A stretch of DNA of 64,000 nt from DASPLX01 sp035627375 (GCA_035627375.1 DASPLX010000061.1:59239-123238), one strand, 5' to 3'. Counted from the stretch's first letter, positions 8,585 through 17,438 are shown. The notes: generated by a model not told the origin, from the sequence alone. A program made the numbers and translations.

Positions 8585-9985
8585 TTACCTCAGAGTAATC
8601 CATCCGAAAGGATCGATCGCGCGGCCTTGATGCCGCATTTCAAAGTATAAACCCGATTGTTCGTTGCCGCCGCTATTCCCGGCGCTGGCGATGGTGTCGC
8701 CCGCCTTGACGGCGTCGCCGGCGCGTTTCAGTACCGCCTGGTTGTTGCCATAAATGCTAAGGTACTGATTGCCATGGTCGACGATCACCAGGTTGCCGAA
8801 GCCGCGCAGCCAGTCGGCGAACACGACGCGTCCGCCGGCGATCGCCTTGATGTCGGCGCCTTCCGCCGCGCGTATGAACAGCCCTTTCCAGGACGGCCCG
8901 TCACCGCGCTTGCCGCCGAACTTGGCGATCACGTCGCCCTTGACCGGGAGCCGCAGCTTGCCGCGCAGGCTCTCGAATGCAGCGGGGAAACTTGCGTCTT
9001 GGATGCCGGCTTCTGGCGTGAGTTCATTCCTGGCGAGCGATTTTGCGGGCGGCTCGTCGTCGTCGATCGCATTCGGGTTGACGGATTTGCCCTTGGCCGA
9101 AGCCTTCGGCGACTCGAGGCGGCGCTTGTCCTGTTCTTTTTGCGCTTTTGCCAACTGTTCCTGGCGCCGCCGCTCCTGTTCCTTCGCGCGCGCCGCCGCC
9201 TCGGCTTTTTGTTGTTCTTCGATTAATTTCCCGAGTTTTTCGACCAGGCCGGCCAGGCGTTGCTCGTCGCGCTGCAGCGTGCCGGCTTCCTTGCGCTGGC
9301 TCGCGAGCTTGTTCGACAGTTGAGCCAGCAGGGATGCGCGCTGGGCTTTTTCCTTTTCCAGCACGGCCTTCTGCTGTTGCGCTTCTTCCGCGATTTCGTC
9401 GAGCTCGTCCTTGGCATTCTGGATCTCCGCCTTGTTGGCTTCGACGCTGGCCAGGTTGGCGCGCAGGGATTCCAGCAATTTCGCCTGGGCTTGCGACACA
9501 TAGCCCATGTATTGCAATTCGCGGTTGACGCGGTTCGGATTGTCGCCCGACAGCAGGAGCTTGAGGCGGTCTTCGTTGCCGGAGACGTATTGCTCGCGCA
9601 AGAGCCTGGCGAGTTGCCGCTGTTGCCGGTCGATCGTTTGCGCCAGTTCGTCCTGCTGCTTCGACAATTGTTCGAGCCTGGCTTCGGTGGCGGCCTGTTC
9701 CGCCGCCAGTTCGCGCAGTGCGCGGTTGGCGTCCGAGATCGCCGCTTCCGAATGCGCGAGCGCGTCGGCGGCGCGGCCCTTGGCCGATTCGGTGCGGTCG
9801 ATTTCGCGCTTGAGGTTGTGCAGCTTTTGCTGCAATTCGGCGCGCTCGCTTTCGGCGGCGCGTTTCTGCTTGCTGCGTTCGGTGACTTTCGCGGCCTCCG
9901 CGGGCAGCGCCAGCGCGCAGAGGAATGCGGCCATTCCGAGCGCGGCCCGGCCGGGCCGCCTCCGGCGCTTGAACTTCTGGTACGG
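8585..9985 (-). CDS. EnvC-like murein hydrolase activator (degenerate LytM/M23)
   Basis: About 466 residues: a signal peptide after a basic run (KFKRRRRPGR), a long coiled coil (about 45-270) rich in Glu, Gln and Lys, a low-complexity linker, and a C-terminal LytM domain (about 345-466). The metal-binding His/Asp of active M23 peptidases is not evident in the first motif (FIRAAEGADI), as in EnvC, which activates amidases rather than cutting peptidoglycan. It is expected at the division site in the periplasm. The start at 9985 gives the best signal peptide; a start at 10015, next to the gpmA stop, is equally open. It sits between gpmA and the S41 protease, an arrangement common in betaproteobacteria. 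Confidence 0.88.
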   Translation of the reverse strand, partial: PYQKFKRRRRPGRAALGMAAFLCALALPAEAAKVTERSKQKRAAESERAELQQKLHNLKREIDRTESAKGRAADALAHSEAAISDANRALRELAAEQAATEARLEQLSKQQDELAQTIDRQQRQLARLLREQYVSGNEDRLKLLLSGDNPNRVNRELQYMGYVSQAQAKLLESLRANLASVEANKAEIQNAKDELDEIAEEAQQQKAVLEKEKAQRASLLAQLSNKLASQRKEAGTLQRDEQRLAGLVEKLGKLIEEQQKAEAAARAKEQERRRQEQLAKAQKEQDKRRLESPKASAKGKSVNPNAIDDDEPPAKSLARNELTPEAGIQDASFPAAFESLRGKLRLPVKGDVIAKFGGKRGDGPSWKGLFIRAAEGADIKAIAGGRVVFADWLRGFGNLVIVDHGNQYLSIYGNNQAVLKRAGDAVKAGDTIASAGNSGGNEQSGLYFEMRHQGRAIDPFGWITLR

Positions 9986-10023
9986 CATGGATTCGAGCTC
10001 GGAACGGTGCTGCATCAGGAAGC

Positions 10024-10770
10024 TTACTTGGCCTTCCCTTGACCGGCGACGGCTTTCATCGTGGCTTCGATGGCGGCGGGATCGCCGAGATAGTAGCTCT
10101 TGATCGGCTTGAGCTCGGCGTCGAGTTCATAGACGAGCGGCTGGCCGTTCGGGATGTTCAAGCCGACGATGTCCTGGTCGCTGATGTTGTCGAGCGACTT
10201 GATCAGGGCGCGCAGGCTGTTGCCGTGGGCCGAGATCAGGATGCGGCGGCCGGCGCGGATGGCCGGGGCGATCGATTCGTGCCAGAGCGGCATGACGCGC
10301 GCCACGGTGTCTTTCAGGCATTCGGTCAGCGGGATCTGTTCGCGCTTGAGGTTGGCGTAGCGCGGATCGTCGTAGGAGCAGCGCGGATCGCTCGGTTCGA
10401 GCGGCATCGGCGGCACGTCGTAGCTGCGGCGCCAGACCAGCACTTGCTCGTCGCCGTACTTGGCGGCGGTCTCGGCCTTGTTCAGGCCTTGCAGCGCGCC
10501 ATAGTGGCGCTCGTTCAGGCGCCAGCTATGCACCACCGGGATCCACATCAAGTCCATCTCGTCCTGCGTGCACCACAGCGTGCGGATCGCGCGCTTCAAG
10601 ACCGAGGTGTAGGCGATATCGAAGGTAAATCCCGCTTCCTTGAGGAGCTTGCCTGCCATCCTGGCTTCGGCAATGCCTTTTTCGGTCAGGTCGACATCGG
10701 TCCAGCCGGTGAAACGGTTGTCGAGATTCCACGTCGATTCGCCGTGGCGCATGAAAACGATCTTGTACAT
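10024..10770 (-). CDS. gpmA: 2,3-bisphosphoglycerate-dependent phosphoglycerate mutase
   Basis: A 248-residue cytoplasmic glycolytic enzyme interconverting 3- and 2-phosphoglycerate. The phosphohistidine motif RHGE is at residues 8-11, followed by STWNLDNRFTGWTD, and the second catalytic His lies in ISAHGNSLRA near residue 180. Length is exactly that of bacterial dPGM. The start MYKIVFMRHGES matches the family; an upstream in-frame start at 10809 would add residues not seen in this enzyme. The EnvC-like gene follows within a few bases, so gpmA heads this operon. Confidence 0.97.
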   Translation of the reverse strand: MYKIVFMRHGESTWNLDNRFTGWTDVDLTEKGIAEARMAGKLLKEAGFTFDIAYTSVLKRAIRTLWCTQDEMDLMWIPVVHSWRLNERHYGALQGLNKAETAAKYGDEQVLVWRRSYDVPPMPLEPSDPRCSYDDPRYANLKREQIPLTECLKDTVARVMPLWHESIAPAIRAGRRILISAHGNSLRALIKSLDNISDQDIVGLNIPNGQPLVYELDAELKPIKSYYLGDPAAIEATMKAVAGQGKAK

Positions 10771-10810
10771 GGTGGTGATGGATGAAGTGAAAGGAATTCT
10801 GGCGCTCAAA

Positions 10811-10828
10811 GCCGCCTATTTTAGGCCG
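10811..10828 (-). promoter_or_regulatory. Palindromic -10-like element upstream of gpmA
   Basis: GCCGCCTATTTTAGGCCG carries the inverted repeat GCCTA-TTT-TAGGC and, on the minus strand, a TAAAAT hexamer about 48 bases before the gpmA start. It matches the moeB upstream block in 17 of 18 positions. It probably marks the -10 region; the palindrome could also be an operator. Confidence 0.4.
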
Positions 10829-10994
10829 TATCCGCTCATAAATCATGCGAAATGAAGCGGCGTCGCGGCCGCGGCGGGCCGGTGTCCGATTGGCAACGGC
10901 CGGACGGGATAGGTATGATCGCGCTGGCCCGGCGCTTTTCGCGATGGTTTTTTCCGGGCTCCGGCCCCGCTTCGGGGCGCTACTTCGTTTCCAT

Positions 10995-12614
10995 ATGCAG
11001 AACGCAAACATCGACGCCGGCCCGGTATCGGCCGGCCGCTCTTCCCGTTTCGCCTGGGCCGGCGACATGCGGCTTGCGCTGGCCCTCATTGCAAGCGCTT
11101 ACTTGATCGCCTACCTGCTGCATCCGAGCGTTCCCGGCAACAGGAGTCCGCTCGGCTGGTGGGGGTGGTTCGATCAAGGGCAATACTTGCTGGCCGCGAA
11201 AGCGTTCGCGGCTCTCGATTTTTCGCCGGACCGGCATTTCTATCCGCCCTTGTACCCGCTGCTCGGTTCGCTGTTCGTCAGGTGGTGGGAACAGCATCCG
11301 TTCTGGCTGATCGACCTGGCCGGCTTGCTGTGGTTTTCCGCGGTATTCCTGCTGTTCGCGCGCCGCTATGTCTCGCGGCGCTGCGCGGCCTTCCTGTACG
11401 CGGCGAGCGTGCTGCTCAATCACCGCGTCTTTCCCGATTTCCTGATCCCCTGGACGACCACGGTGGGCGCCGCCTTGCTGTCGGTGGGGATCTACGGCTT
11501 GCTGCGCCTGGACGACCGTCCTTCCGGCCAGGGCGGCGCGCATCGCGGGGCTGTTTTCGGCGTTTCGCTGGCGCTCGGACTGCTGGCTTGCCTGCGGCCG
11601 GTGGACGGGCTGGTCGGCGGCATCCTGTGGCTGGCCTACATGGCGCGCGCGCTGCGGCTGGAGCGGCGGCCCGCCGGCGCGCCGGACCGTTTTCGTCGTC
11701 CGTTGGCAAGCGCCGTCGCCGGTCTGGCCGGCCTTGCGCTCGGGCCGGCGGCGTTCGCGGGCTTCAATCACGCCGTATTCGGCTCGGTGCGCGGCCGCTA
11801 CGTGGAAGTCGCCGCGGCGAACGGTTTTTTCCCCGCCGATATTGCCGAGAAATTCGTTTCCCTGTTCTTCGACGGCCAGGCTTTGTATCTCGAGCCGGGT
11901 TCCGGCATCGCGGAACATTTCCCGTGGATGGCGTTGGCGCTGGTCGGATTGATCTTCGTCCTGGCGCGCGGCGACCGCCCGCTGCGCGTCGTGGCGCTGG
12001 CCGTGTGCGCGCAATTCATCTTGTACCTGCCGTATGGCGACCTGTTGCCGACCGGGATATGGCGCTTCCACAATCTGCATTATTTCAAGTGGACTTTCCC
12101 TTATCTCGCCCTGGCGGCCTGGCTGTTGCTTGCCCATGCGGCGCGAGGATGGCGCGACGATATGCGCAAGGCGGTCGTCAAGATGGGCGCTGTACTGACG
12201 GCGGCGGCTCTGCTCGCCGCGCTCGGTTTTCGGATCGAGAACGCCGCCGCCGTGGTAGCGGCCGACGCGGAGCCGAGCGGCGCCATGTCTTTCAGGCTGA
12301 AAGCGGAGGGGGGCAAGCCGGAGCGGAGCGTGGAGGTGGACTTGATCGATGTCGCGGGCTTGCAAGGCGCGTTCGCCGACGTCTATTTCGGCAAGCACAA
12401 GCTCTGGGTGGACGGTAGGGAACTGCACCATGTCCGCGATTTCCGGGCCCTGCCGGCGCCGTGGGGAGTGCGCCTGCTGTTCATCCGGCCGTTGGCGGCC
12501 GAGGCGGTGGTTTTCCAGCCGGATCCGGGCTTGAAAAGATCCGGCCTTGCCGTGACGTTCGGGCGCTACCGCTTCGCATTGCGCCTGCCTGCGCCGTTCG
12601 GGAAAGGGCGTTGA
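10995..12614 (+). CDS. Polytopic membrane protein, GT-C-like (ArnT/PMT-type) glycosyltransferase
   Basis: A 539-residue protein with about ten hydrophobic segments between residues 20 and 440 and a soluble C-terminal part of about 90 residues. The segment WWGWFDQGQYL, followed by HFYPPLYPLLG, resembles the first periplasmic loop of GT-C glycosyltransferases, where an acidic residue acts in transfer from a polyprenyl-phosphate sugar. The catalytic assignment is inference; acceptor and sugar are unknown. The chosen start lies before the first membrane helix; open sequence extends to 10845 but looks non-coding and there is no clear ribosome binding site at either. The gene stands alone, divergent from gpmA. 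Confidence 0.65.
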   Translation: MQNANIDAGPVSAGRSSRFAWAGDMRLALALIASAYLIAYLLHPSVPGNRSPLGWWGWFDQGQYLLAAKAFAALDFSPDRHFYPPLYPLLGSLFVRWWEQHPFWLIDLAGLLWFSAVFLLFARRYVSRRCAAFLYAASVLLNHRVFPDFLIPWTTTVGAALLSVGIYGLLRLDDRPSGQGGAHRGAVFGVSLALGLLACLRPVDGLVGGILWLAYMARALRLERRPAGAPDRFRRPLASAVAGLAGLALGPAAFAGFNHAVFGSVRGRYVEVAAANGFFPADIAEKFVSLFFDGQALYLEPGSGIAEHFPWMALALVGLIFVLARGDRPLRVVALAVCAQFILYLPYGDLLPTGIWRFHNLHYFKWTFPYLALAAWLLLAHAARGWRDDMRKAVVKMGAVLTAAALLAALGFRIENAAAVVAADAEPSGAMSFRLKAEGGKPERSVEVDLIDVAGLQGAFADVYFGKHKLWVDGRELHHVRDFRALPAPWGVRLLFIRPLAAEAVVFQPDPGLKRSGLAVTFGRYRFALRLPAPFGKGR

Positions 12615-12659
12615 GGGCGCTTCCGTCCACCGGTTGCAAGCTTCGGTCCCGATACCCAC

Positions 12660-12665
12660 TATAAT
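12660..12665 (+). promoter_or_regulatory. Candidate -10 box for the rhodanese-grxC-secB unit
   Basis: A perfect TATAAT lies 31 bases upstream of the rhodanese GTG start, in the context ACTATAATGG. TTGCAA at 12634-12639 is the only -35-like hexamer but its 20-base spacing is too long, so only the -10 is proposed. Confidence 0.45.
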
Positions 12666-12695
12666 GGCGGGATTTTCCTAAACCATTGAAACACC

Positions 12696-13097
12696 GTGAA
12701 ATTCATTATTGAAAACATTTGGCTCATCGGCGTGGCTCTCGTTTCCGGCGGCGCGCTGCTATGGCCGATGCTCCAGCAACGCGGGGCGAAAGTGTCCCTG
12801 CTGCAAGCCACCCAATTGATCAATCAAGGCAAGGCCGTCATCGTCGACGTGCGCGACCAGGCGGATTTCGCTACCGGCCATCTGCGCGAGGCCAAGAACA
12901 TTCCCTTGAAGGAACTCGCGCAGCGCGCCGGCGAACTCGGCAAATTCAAATCCAAGGCGGTGATCTTGGTTTGCCAATCCGGCGTTCAATCGCCGAAGGC
13001 GATGGGAGCGCTCAAGAACGCCGGATTCAACGAGGTGTATAGTCTCGCCGGCGGGCTTGCGGCTTGGCAGGCGCAAGGACTGCCGGTAACGAAGTGA
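12696..13097 (+). CDS. Membrane-anchored rhodanese-like protein
   Basis: A 133-residue single-domain rhodanese with an N-terminal membrane anchor (about 5-24). The domain shows VIVDVRDQADFATGHL, and the active-site loop has Cys94 in VCQSGVQS, so sulphurtransferase or persulphide chemistry is possible. Translation starts at GTG; no ATG in frame lies upstream. A rhodanese between gpmA and grxC-secB is the standard arrangement in betaproteobacteria, similar to YibN of enterobacteria beside grxC-secB-gpsA. The precise substrate is unknown. Confidence 0.88.
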   Translation: MKFIIENIWLIGVALVSGGALLWPMLQQRGAKVSLLQATQLINQGKAVIVDVRDQADFATGHLREAKNIPLKELAQRAGELGKFKSKAVILVCQSGVQSPKAMGALKNAGFNEVYSLAGGLAAWQAQGLPVTK

Positions 13098-13108
13098 AGG
13101 AGGGCGTC

Positions 13109-13372
13109 ATGACTGCACGCGTTCTCATGTACGCGACCGCCACCTGCCCGTTTTGCATCATGGCCGAACGTCTCTTGAAGTCGAAGGGGGTCGAGACGAT
13201 CGAAAAGATCCGCGTCGATCTCGAACCGCAATTGCGCATCGAGATGATGGAAAAGACCGGCCGCCGCACGGTGCCGCAGATCTACATCGGCGACACGCAT
13301 GTCGGCGGTTTCGACGATTTGAGCGCGCTCGACCGCGGCGGCAAGCTCGACCCTTTGCTCAAAGGCGAGTAA
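13109..13372 (+). CDS. grxC: Glutaredoxin 3
   Basis: An 87-residue glutathione-dependent disulphide reductase of the cytoplasm. The dithiol motif CPFC is at residues 13-16 (CPYC in enterobacteria), and the cis-proline segment RTVPQIYIG and the GG-D turn HVGGFDDL bind glutathione. A strong ribosome binding site (GAAGGAGG) precedes the ATG. It sits 11 bases after the rhodanese and 80 bases before secB, so it is very likely co-transcribed with both. Confidence 0.96.
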   Translation: MTARVLMYATATCPFCIMAERLLKSKGVETIEKIRVDLEPQLRIEMMEKTGRRTVPQIYIGDTHVGGFDDLSALDRGGKLDPLLKGE

Positions 13373-13452
13373 GCTCTCGCGCTTGTGCCGTTTTTGCAGT
13401 ATCCAGGCCGGCGGCCGATGCCGCCGTGTACAACATTAATCGAAAGCATTTC

Positions 13453-13959
13453 ATGTCCGATCAAGCACAGCAAGACAATCAGCAACCCGTATTCCAGATC
13501 CAGCGCGTCTATCTGAAGGACATGTCGCTGGAGCAGCCGAATTCGCCGCAAATCTTCCTCGAGCAGGAAGCCCCCGCGATCGAGGTGGCGATCGATGTCG
13601 GCGCCGAAGCGCTGGCCGAAGGCCTGTTCGAATCGACCGTGACGATCACCGTCACCGCCAAGGTCAAGGACAAGGTCGCCTTCCTGGTCGAAGGCAAGCA
13701 AGCCGGCATCTTCGAGGCGCGCAATATTCCGGACGACCAACTCGATCCGCTGCTCGGCATCGGTTGCCCGAACATCATTTATCCGTACCTGCGCGCCAAC
13801 ATCGCCGACGCCATCACGCGCGCCGGCTTCCCGCCGGTCCACCTGTCTGAAATCAATTTCGAAATCTTCTACCAGCAGCGTCTGCAGGCGCTGGCCGAGC
13901 AGGCGCAGCAGAACGGCGCCGGCCTGGTCATGCCCGACGGTTCGGCTGCTAGGCATTAA
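13453..13959 (+). CDS. secB: Protein-export chaperone SecB
   Basis: A 168-residue acidic cytoplasmic chaperone that keeps preproteins unfolded and passes them to SecA. The hallmark sequences are FQIQRVYLKDMSLEQPNSP at residues 14-32, the GIGCPNIIYPYLR segment, and the C-terminal VHLSEINFEIFYQQR. It forms a tetramer in characterised species. Location downstream of grxC matches many proteobacteria. It complements the T2SS operon 3 kb downstream, since T2SS substrates cross the inner membrane through Sec or Tat first. Confidence 0.97.
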   Translation: MSDQAQQDNQQPVFQIQRVYLKDMSLEQPNSPQIFLEQEAPAIEVAIDVGAEALAEGLFESTVTITVTAKVKDKVAFLVEGKQAGIFEARNIPDDQLDPLLGIGCPNIIYPYLRANIADAITRAGFPPVHLSEINFEIFYQQRLQALAEQAQQNGAGLVMPDGSAARH

Positions 13960-14038
13960 AAGAAGCATCCCGCGCGACAGCGGACGGCAGGGCCGGCCGC
14001 GCCGTCCGCGCGGCAACGCCAAGTCGATGGAGGCCTCG

Positions 14039-14485
14039 ATGAAATCCGTCCGCCTGTCTGCATTCCTCGTGCTGTTCGGCGCCCTCGCCGGCGCCGCGCA
14101 TGCGCTCGAATTCAAGAGCGTGGGCGCCAATCCCGTCATCATGTACGACGCGCCGTCGGAGCGCGGCCGCAAGGTATTCGTCGCGCCGCGCGGCATGCCG
14201 GTCGAGATCGTGCTGACCTACGGCGACTGGAGCAAGGTGCGCGACGTCGCCGGCGATTTGCTGTGGGTGCAGTCGAAGCAGCTCAGCCCGCAGCGCATGG
14301 TGGTCGTCAAGTCGGCGAACGCCAAGATACGCGCCGCGGCGGACGACAATGCCGCGGTCGTCTTCAGCGCCGACCGCAGCGTGCTCCTGGAAATGGTCGA
14401 ACCGGTCGCCGCCGGCTGGATCAAGGTCCGCCACCGCGACGGCGCGAACGGCTACGTCAAGGCCCCCGACGTCTGGGGCGATTGA
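14039..14485 (+). CDS. Secreted bacterial SH3-domain protein
   Basis: A 148-residue exported protein: signal peptide (about 1-22, cutting after AAHALE) and two SH3b-like repeats (about 25-80 and 85-148) with typical GDWSKVRD and GWIKVRHRDG strands. Such proteins bind peptidoglycan or act as periplasmic scaffolds. The start at 14039 follows GATGGAGG; a start 12 bases upstream would overlap that site. It lies between secB and gpsA, 18 bases before the gpsA start, so they are probably co-transcribed. No enzymatic motif is present. Confidence 0.82.
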   Translation: MKSVRLSAFLVLFGALAGAAHALEFKSVGANPVIMYDAPSERGRKVFVAPRGMPVEIVLTYGDWSKVRDVAGDLLWVQSKQLSPQRMVVVKSANAKIRAAADDNAAVVFSADRSVLLEMVEPVAAGWIKVRHRDGANGYVKAPDVWGD

Positions 14486-14503
14486 GCGCGGCGAAAGAAA
14501 ACC

Positions 14504-15553
14504 ATGGCTGATCCTGTATCGCAAATGACGCCTGCATCCGCGCCTGCCGCCGTGCCGATAGCGATTCTCGGCGCCGGCGCCTGGGGCACCGCGATGGCGA
14601 TCGCCCTGGCCGACCGCCACGACGTCGTGCTCTGGGGGCGCAACGAGCCTGCCATGCGCGATGCCGCGCTCAGGCGCGAAAGCAGCGCCTATCTTCCCGG
14701 ATTCACGCTGCCGGAGCGGCTCGTCGTTACCTCCGATTTCGAGCTGGCCGTGGCGCACGTCGCCAAGGCGGCCGTTCCCGGCCTGCTGATCGCGGCCACC
14801 GCCGTCGCCGGATTGCGGCCGCTCGCGCAACGGCTGCGCGCTCACCCGATCGACAACCTGGTCTGGCTATGCAAGGGCTTCGAACAGGATACCCGGCTCC
14901 TGCCGCACCAGATCGTGCGCGAGACGCTCGGCGGCATCGCCGCCGGCGCGCTGTCGGGACCGTCCTTTGCCCAGGAGGTCGCGCGCGGCCTGCCGTGCGC
15001 CCTGACGATCGCTTCCGACGACGACGCCTTGCGCGAGCGCGTGGTCGGCGCCGTGCACGGCCGCCATATCCGCGTCTACTCGACCGATGACCTGGTCGGC
15101 GTGGAAGTCGGCGGCGCCGTGAAGAATATCCTCGCGATCGCCACCGGCGTGGTCGATGGCATGGGGTTGGGCTTGAATGCGCGCGCGGCGCTGATCACGC
15201 GCGGCCTGGCCGAAATCACGCGGCTCGGCACGGCGCTCGGCGGCCGCAGCGAGACCTTCATGGGCCTGACAGGTGTCGGCGACCTGATCCTGACCTGCAC
15301 CGGCGACCTGTCGCGCAACCGCCAGGTCGGGCTCGGGCTGGCGCAAGGCAAGAAGCTCGATGCCATCGTCGCCGAACTCGGCCATGTCGCGGAGGGCGTC
15401 CGTTGCGCGCAAGCGGTGCGGGCGCTGGCGGCCGAGCGCGGCATCGACATGCCGATCGCCAACGCCGTGGCGAGCGTCTTGTTCGACGGCGTGTCGCCGC
15501 AGGAAATGGTGGCGAAGCTGCTGGCGCGCGATCCGCGCGGCGAGGCGGCCTGA
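14504..15553 (+). CDS. gpsA: Glycerol-3-phosphate dehydrogenase [NAD(P)+]
   Basis: A 349-residue cytoplasmic enzyme reducing dihydroxyacetone phosphate to sn-glycerol 3-phosphate for phospholipid synthesis. The Rossmann motif ILGAGAWGTAMA lies at about residues 20-31. The catalytic region has LSGPSFAQEVARGLP and VGGAVKNILAIA with the active-site lysine. GLTGVGDLILTCTGD is diagnostic of GpsA. It closes the rhodanese-grxC-secB-SH3-gpsA run. The gene converges with a solute-binding protein gene, 20 bases apart, with no obvious terminator between. Confidence 0.96.
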   Translation: MADPVSQMTPASAPAAVPIAILGAGAWGTAMAIALADRHDVVLWGRNEPAMRDAALRRESSAYLPGFTLPERLVVTSDFELAVAHVAKAAVPGLLIAATAVAGLRPLAQRLRAHPIDNLVWLCKGFEQDTRLLPHQIVRETLGGIAAGALSGPSFAQEVARGLPCALTIASDDDALRERVVGAVHGRHIRVYSTDDLVGVEVGGAVKNILAIATGVVDGMGLGLNARAALITRGLAEITRLGTALGGRSETFMGLTGVGDLILTCTGDLSRNRQVGLGLAQGKKLDAIVAELGHVAEGVRCAQAVRALAAERGIDMPIANAVASVLFDGVSPQEMVAKLLARDPRGEAA

Positions 15554-15573
15554 GCGGTCGGCCCCAAGCGGCA

Positions 15574-16311
15574 TCAGTGCAGGCGGTTCGCGTAACGCTC
15601 CGCCACCGCTTTCAGGAATCCTTCCTTTTGCAGGACCTGCAGTTCGGCCGCGAGCGCGTTGACGATCGCGTCGGACGTCTTCTGGCTGCATGCCAGGTAA
15701 TACTCGACCTCGCGCACCACGAACACCGGCTTGATATTCTTCGCGCCGCTCTGGCCGATCAATTCCTTGCCTTTGTACAGGCCGGCCACCCACAGGTCGA
15801 TGCGGCCGGCGAGCAGTTTGGCGACGTTCAGCGTGTCGTCGTTGACGGGATCGATGGTGGCGAAACCAAGCGATTTCAGATACGTCACCTTGGCATCCAT
15901 GACGACGCCGCCGATGCGGTATTTGCGCGCGTCATCGAGCGTATCGATGCGCTGGTTGAAGTCGCCGCGCGCGAACAGCGCCCATTTGTTGGTCGAGATC
16001 GGACCGATCCACTTGAACAAGGTCTCGCGTTCCGGCAGCCGCGCCGTCGAATAGACGCAGGTGTCCGGCATGTTGATCGCCAACTGGTAGGCGCGCGCCC
16101 AAGGCGTGAGCTGGATCTTCATCGGAATGCCGGCGCGCCTGCCCAGCTCGAGCACGATTTCCGTGGAAATGCCGGCGATGCGTTGCTGGGAGTCGAGGTA
16201 GTTGAAGGGGGCGTTCTCTTCGGTCGTGACATCCAGCGCACGGGCCGGGACGAACACGGCGGCAGCCGCCAGCAGCAAGGCATGCAACCCCGCAAGAGTC
16301 GACGTTTTCAT
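15574..16311 (-). CDS. Periplasmic solute-binding protein, family 3-like
   Basis: A 245-residue exported protein with a signal peptide (about 1-25, ending PARALD) and a type II periplasmic binding fold similar to polar-amino-acid binding proteins (SBP_bac_3): TTEENAPFNYLD at the start of the mature part, then GISTEIVLELGRRAG and YQLAINMPDTCVYSTARLPER. No permease or ATPase gene is nearby, so it may serve a distant transporter or act as a stand-alone binding protein, a common situation in Burkholderiales. The ligand is unknown. Confidence 0.82.
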   Translation of the reverse strand: MKTSTLAGLHALLLAAAAVFVPARALDVTTEENAPFNYLDSQQRIAGISTEIVLELGRRAGIPMKIQLTPWARAYQLAINMPDTCVYSTARLPERETLFKWIGPISTNKWALFARGDFNQRIDTLDDARKYRIGGVVMDAKVTYLKSLGFATIDPVNDDTLNVAKLLAGRIDLWVAGLYKGKELIGQSGAKNIKPVFVVREVEYYLACSQKTSDAIVNALAAELQVLQKEGFLKAVAERYANRLH

Positions 16312-16423
16312 GGTGGCCTCCCGATTGCCAGTGGTCCACTAGAAGCATACTCCCGCGCCGCACGGCTGGCGACCGCGGCGCTTGCCGGCTGTTCCCGGGG
16401 TTCCGAAAGAGCATCGTCCGCCG

Positions 16424-16756
16424 TCAATCCGGCGGCATGGCGATCGTCACCAGGAGCGAGCAGTCTTCCACGGCATGGAGTTCGTAGGTTGCGCCGCGCA
16501 ACAGGCGCATCAGGTGTCCGGCTTGCAGCGGATGGACGGCGTCGCGCAGGCGCACCTCGAGTTCGCCTTCCAGGCACAAGATCGTCATTTCGCCGGGCGC
16601 GGCGTGCTGTGGAATCGTCTGGCCGGCGCGCAGAACCAGTCGCATGACTTCCAGTTCGGGCGATTTGAACAAGGCGGTCGAAACCGTGTCTTTCAAGCGC
16701 GGACCCAGCGGGCGCAGATCGGCGCTGGCGCCGGGGGCGAGATGCTCGATGGCCAT
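16424..16756 (-). CDS. Cupin-fold protein
   Basis: A 110-residue single-domain cupin. Motif 1 is visible around QTIPQHAAPGEMTILCLEGE and motif 2 is weak around HLMRLLRGATYELHAVEDC; a His in each could bind metal but the second motif is incomplete. CAGGAGCCC precedes the ATG at 16756, which I prefer to an earlier frame start. It lies 112 bases upstream of the solute-binding gene on the same strand. Function unknown: small cupins of this type are found as enzyme-like or regulatory proteins. Confidence 0.72.
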   Translation of the reverse strand: MAIEHLAPGASADLRPLGPRLKDTVSTALFKSPELEVMRLVLRAGQTIPQHAAPGEMTILCLEGELEVRLRDAVHPLQAGHLMRLLRGATYELHAVEDCSLLVTIAMPPD

Positions 16757-16970
16757 GACGGGCTCCTGATACCACTGGCAAAGAAGACATTGATATGGAC
16801 ACGCTCGTCGAGCGCGAGTTTTTTGCGGCACTTTTTACGGAAATTGTCGTCGTAGGGTGTTGGTCTAGATCAATACTCCTAAGTCGAAGATGTCATTCCA
16901 GTGTATGAAACGGCACTTCGGCTATATACTCGCGATTTGTTTGCTTTTCATATTTTCTTTTGGGCAATTT

Positions 16971-17438
16971 ATGCATAACGTTTCTTCTTCCGCCGTCTCG
17001 TCCGCCCGCCGGCGTTCCGTGTGGCAACGCGGCTTTACCTTGATCGAAATCATGGTGGTGGTGGTCATCATGGGCATCCTGGCGGCGCTGGTCGTGCCCA
17101 AGCTCATGGGCCGCACCGACGATGCGCGTATCCTGGCGGCCCGCCAGGACATCGCCACGCTGATGCAAGCATTGAAACTGTACAAGCTGGACAACCAGCG
17201 TTATCCGACCACGGAACAAGGCCTGCAGTCGCTGATCACCAAGCCGACCACGGGCCCGGCGGCCAACGGCTGGAAGAGCGGCGGCTATGTCGACAAGCTG
17301 CCGAAGGATCCGTGGGGCAGTCCGTATCAATACATGTCGCCCGGCATCCATGGCGAGATCGACGTGTTTTCCTTCGGCGCCGATGGCCAGCCGGGCGGCG
17401 CCGGCAACGATGCCGATATCGGTTCGTGGGACTTGTAA
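16971..17438 (+). CDS. gspG: T2SS major pseudopilin GspG
   Basis: A 155-residue prepilin: leader of 21 residues (rich in Ser/Arg), cut by prepilin peptidase at RG/FTLIEIMVVVVIMG, then the hydrophobic helix and a globular C-terminus with the calcium-binding-type PWGSPYQY and DVFSFGADGQPGG segments typical of GspG. It polymerises into the periplasmic pseudopilus that drives folded substrates through the secretin. The start at 16971 keeps a normal leader; upstream in-frame ATGs would add a second hydrophobic stretch. It is the first gene of a 12-gene operon; a TATACT -10-like hexamer lies at 16925-16930 with no clear -35. Confidence 0.95.
   Translation: MHNVSSSAVSSARRRSVWQRGFTLIEIMVVVVIMGILAALVVPKLMGRTDDARILAARQDIATLMQALKLYKLDNQRYPTTEQGLQSLITKPTTGPAANGWKSGGYVDKLPKDPWGSPYQYMSPGIHGEIDVFSFGADGQPGGAGNDADIGSWDL

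Noticed and set aside
13980..14009. Terminator after secB
   Set aside because: GCGGACGGC and GCCGTCCGC form a 9-bp stem with a 12-base loop, but there is no T-tract and the following gene seems co-transcribed; left out as unsupported.
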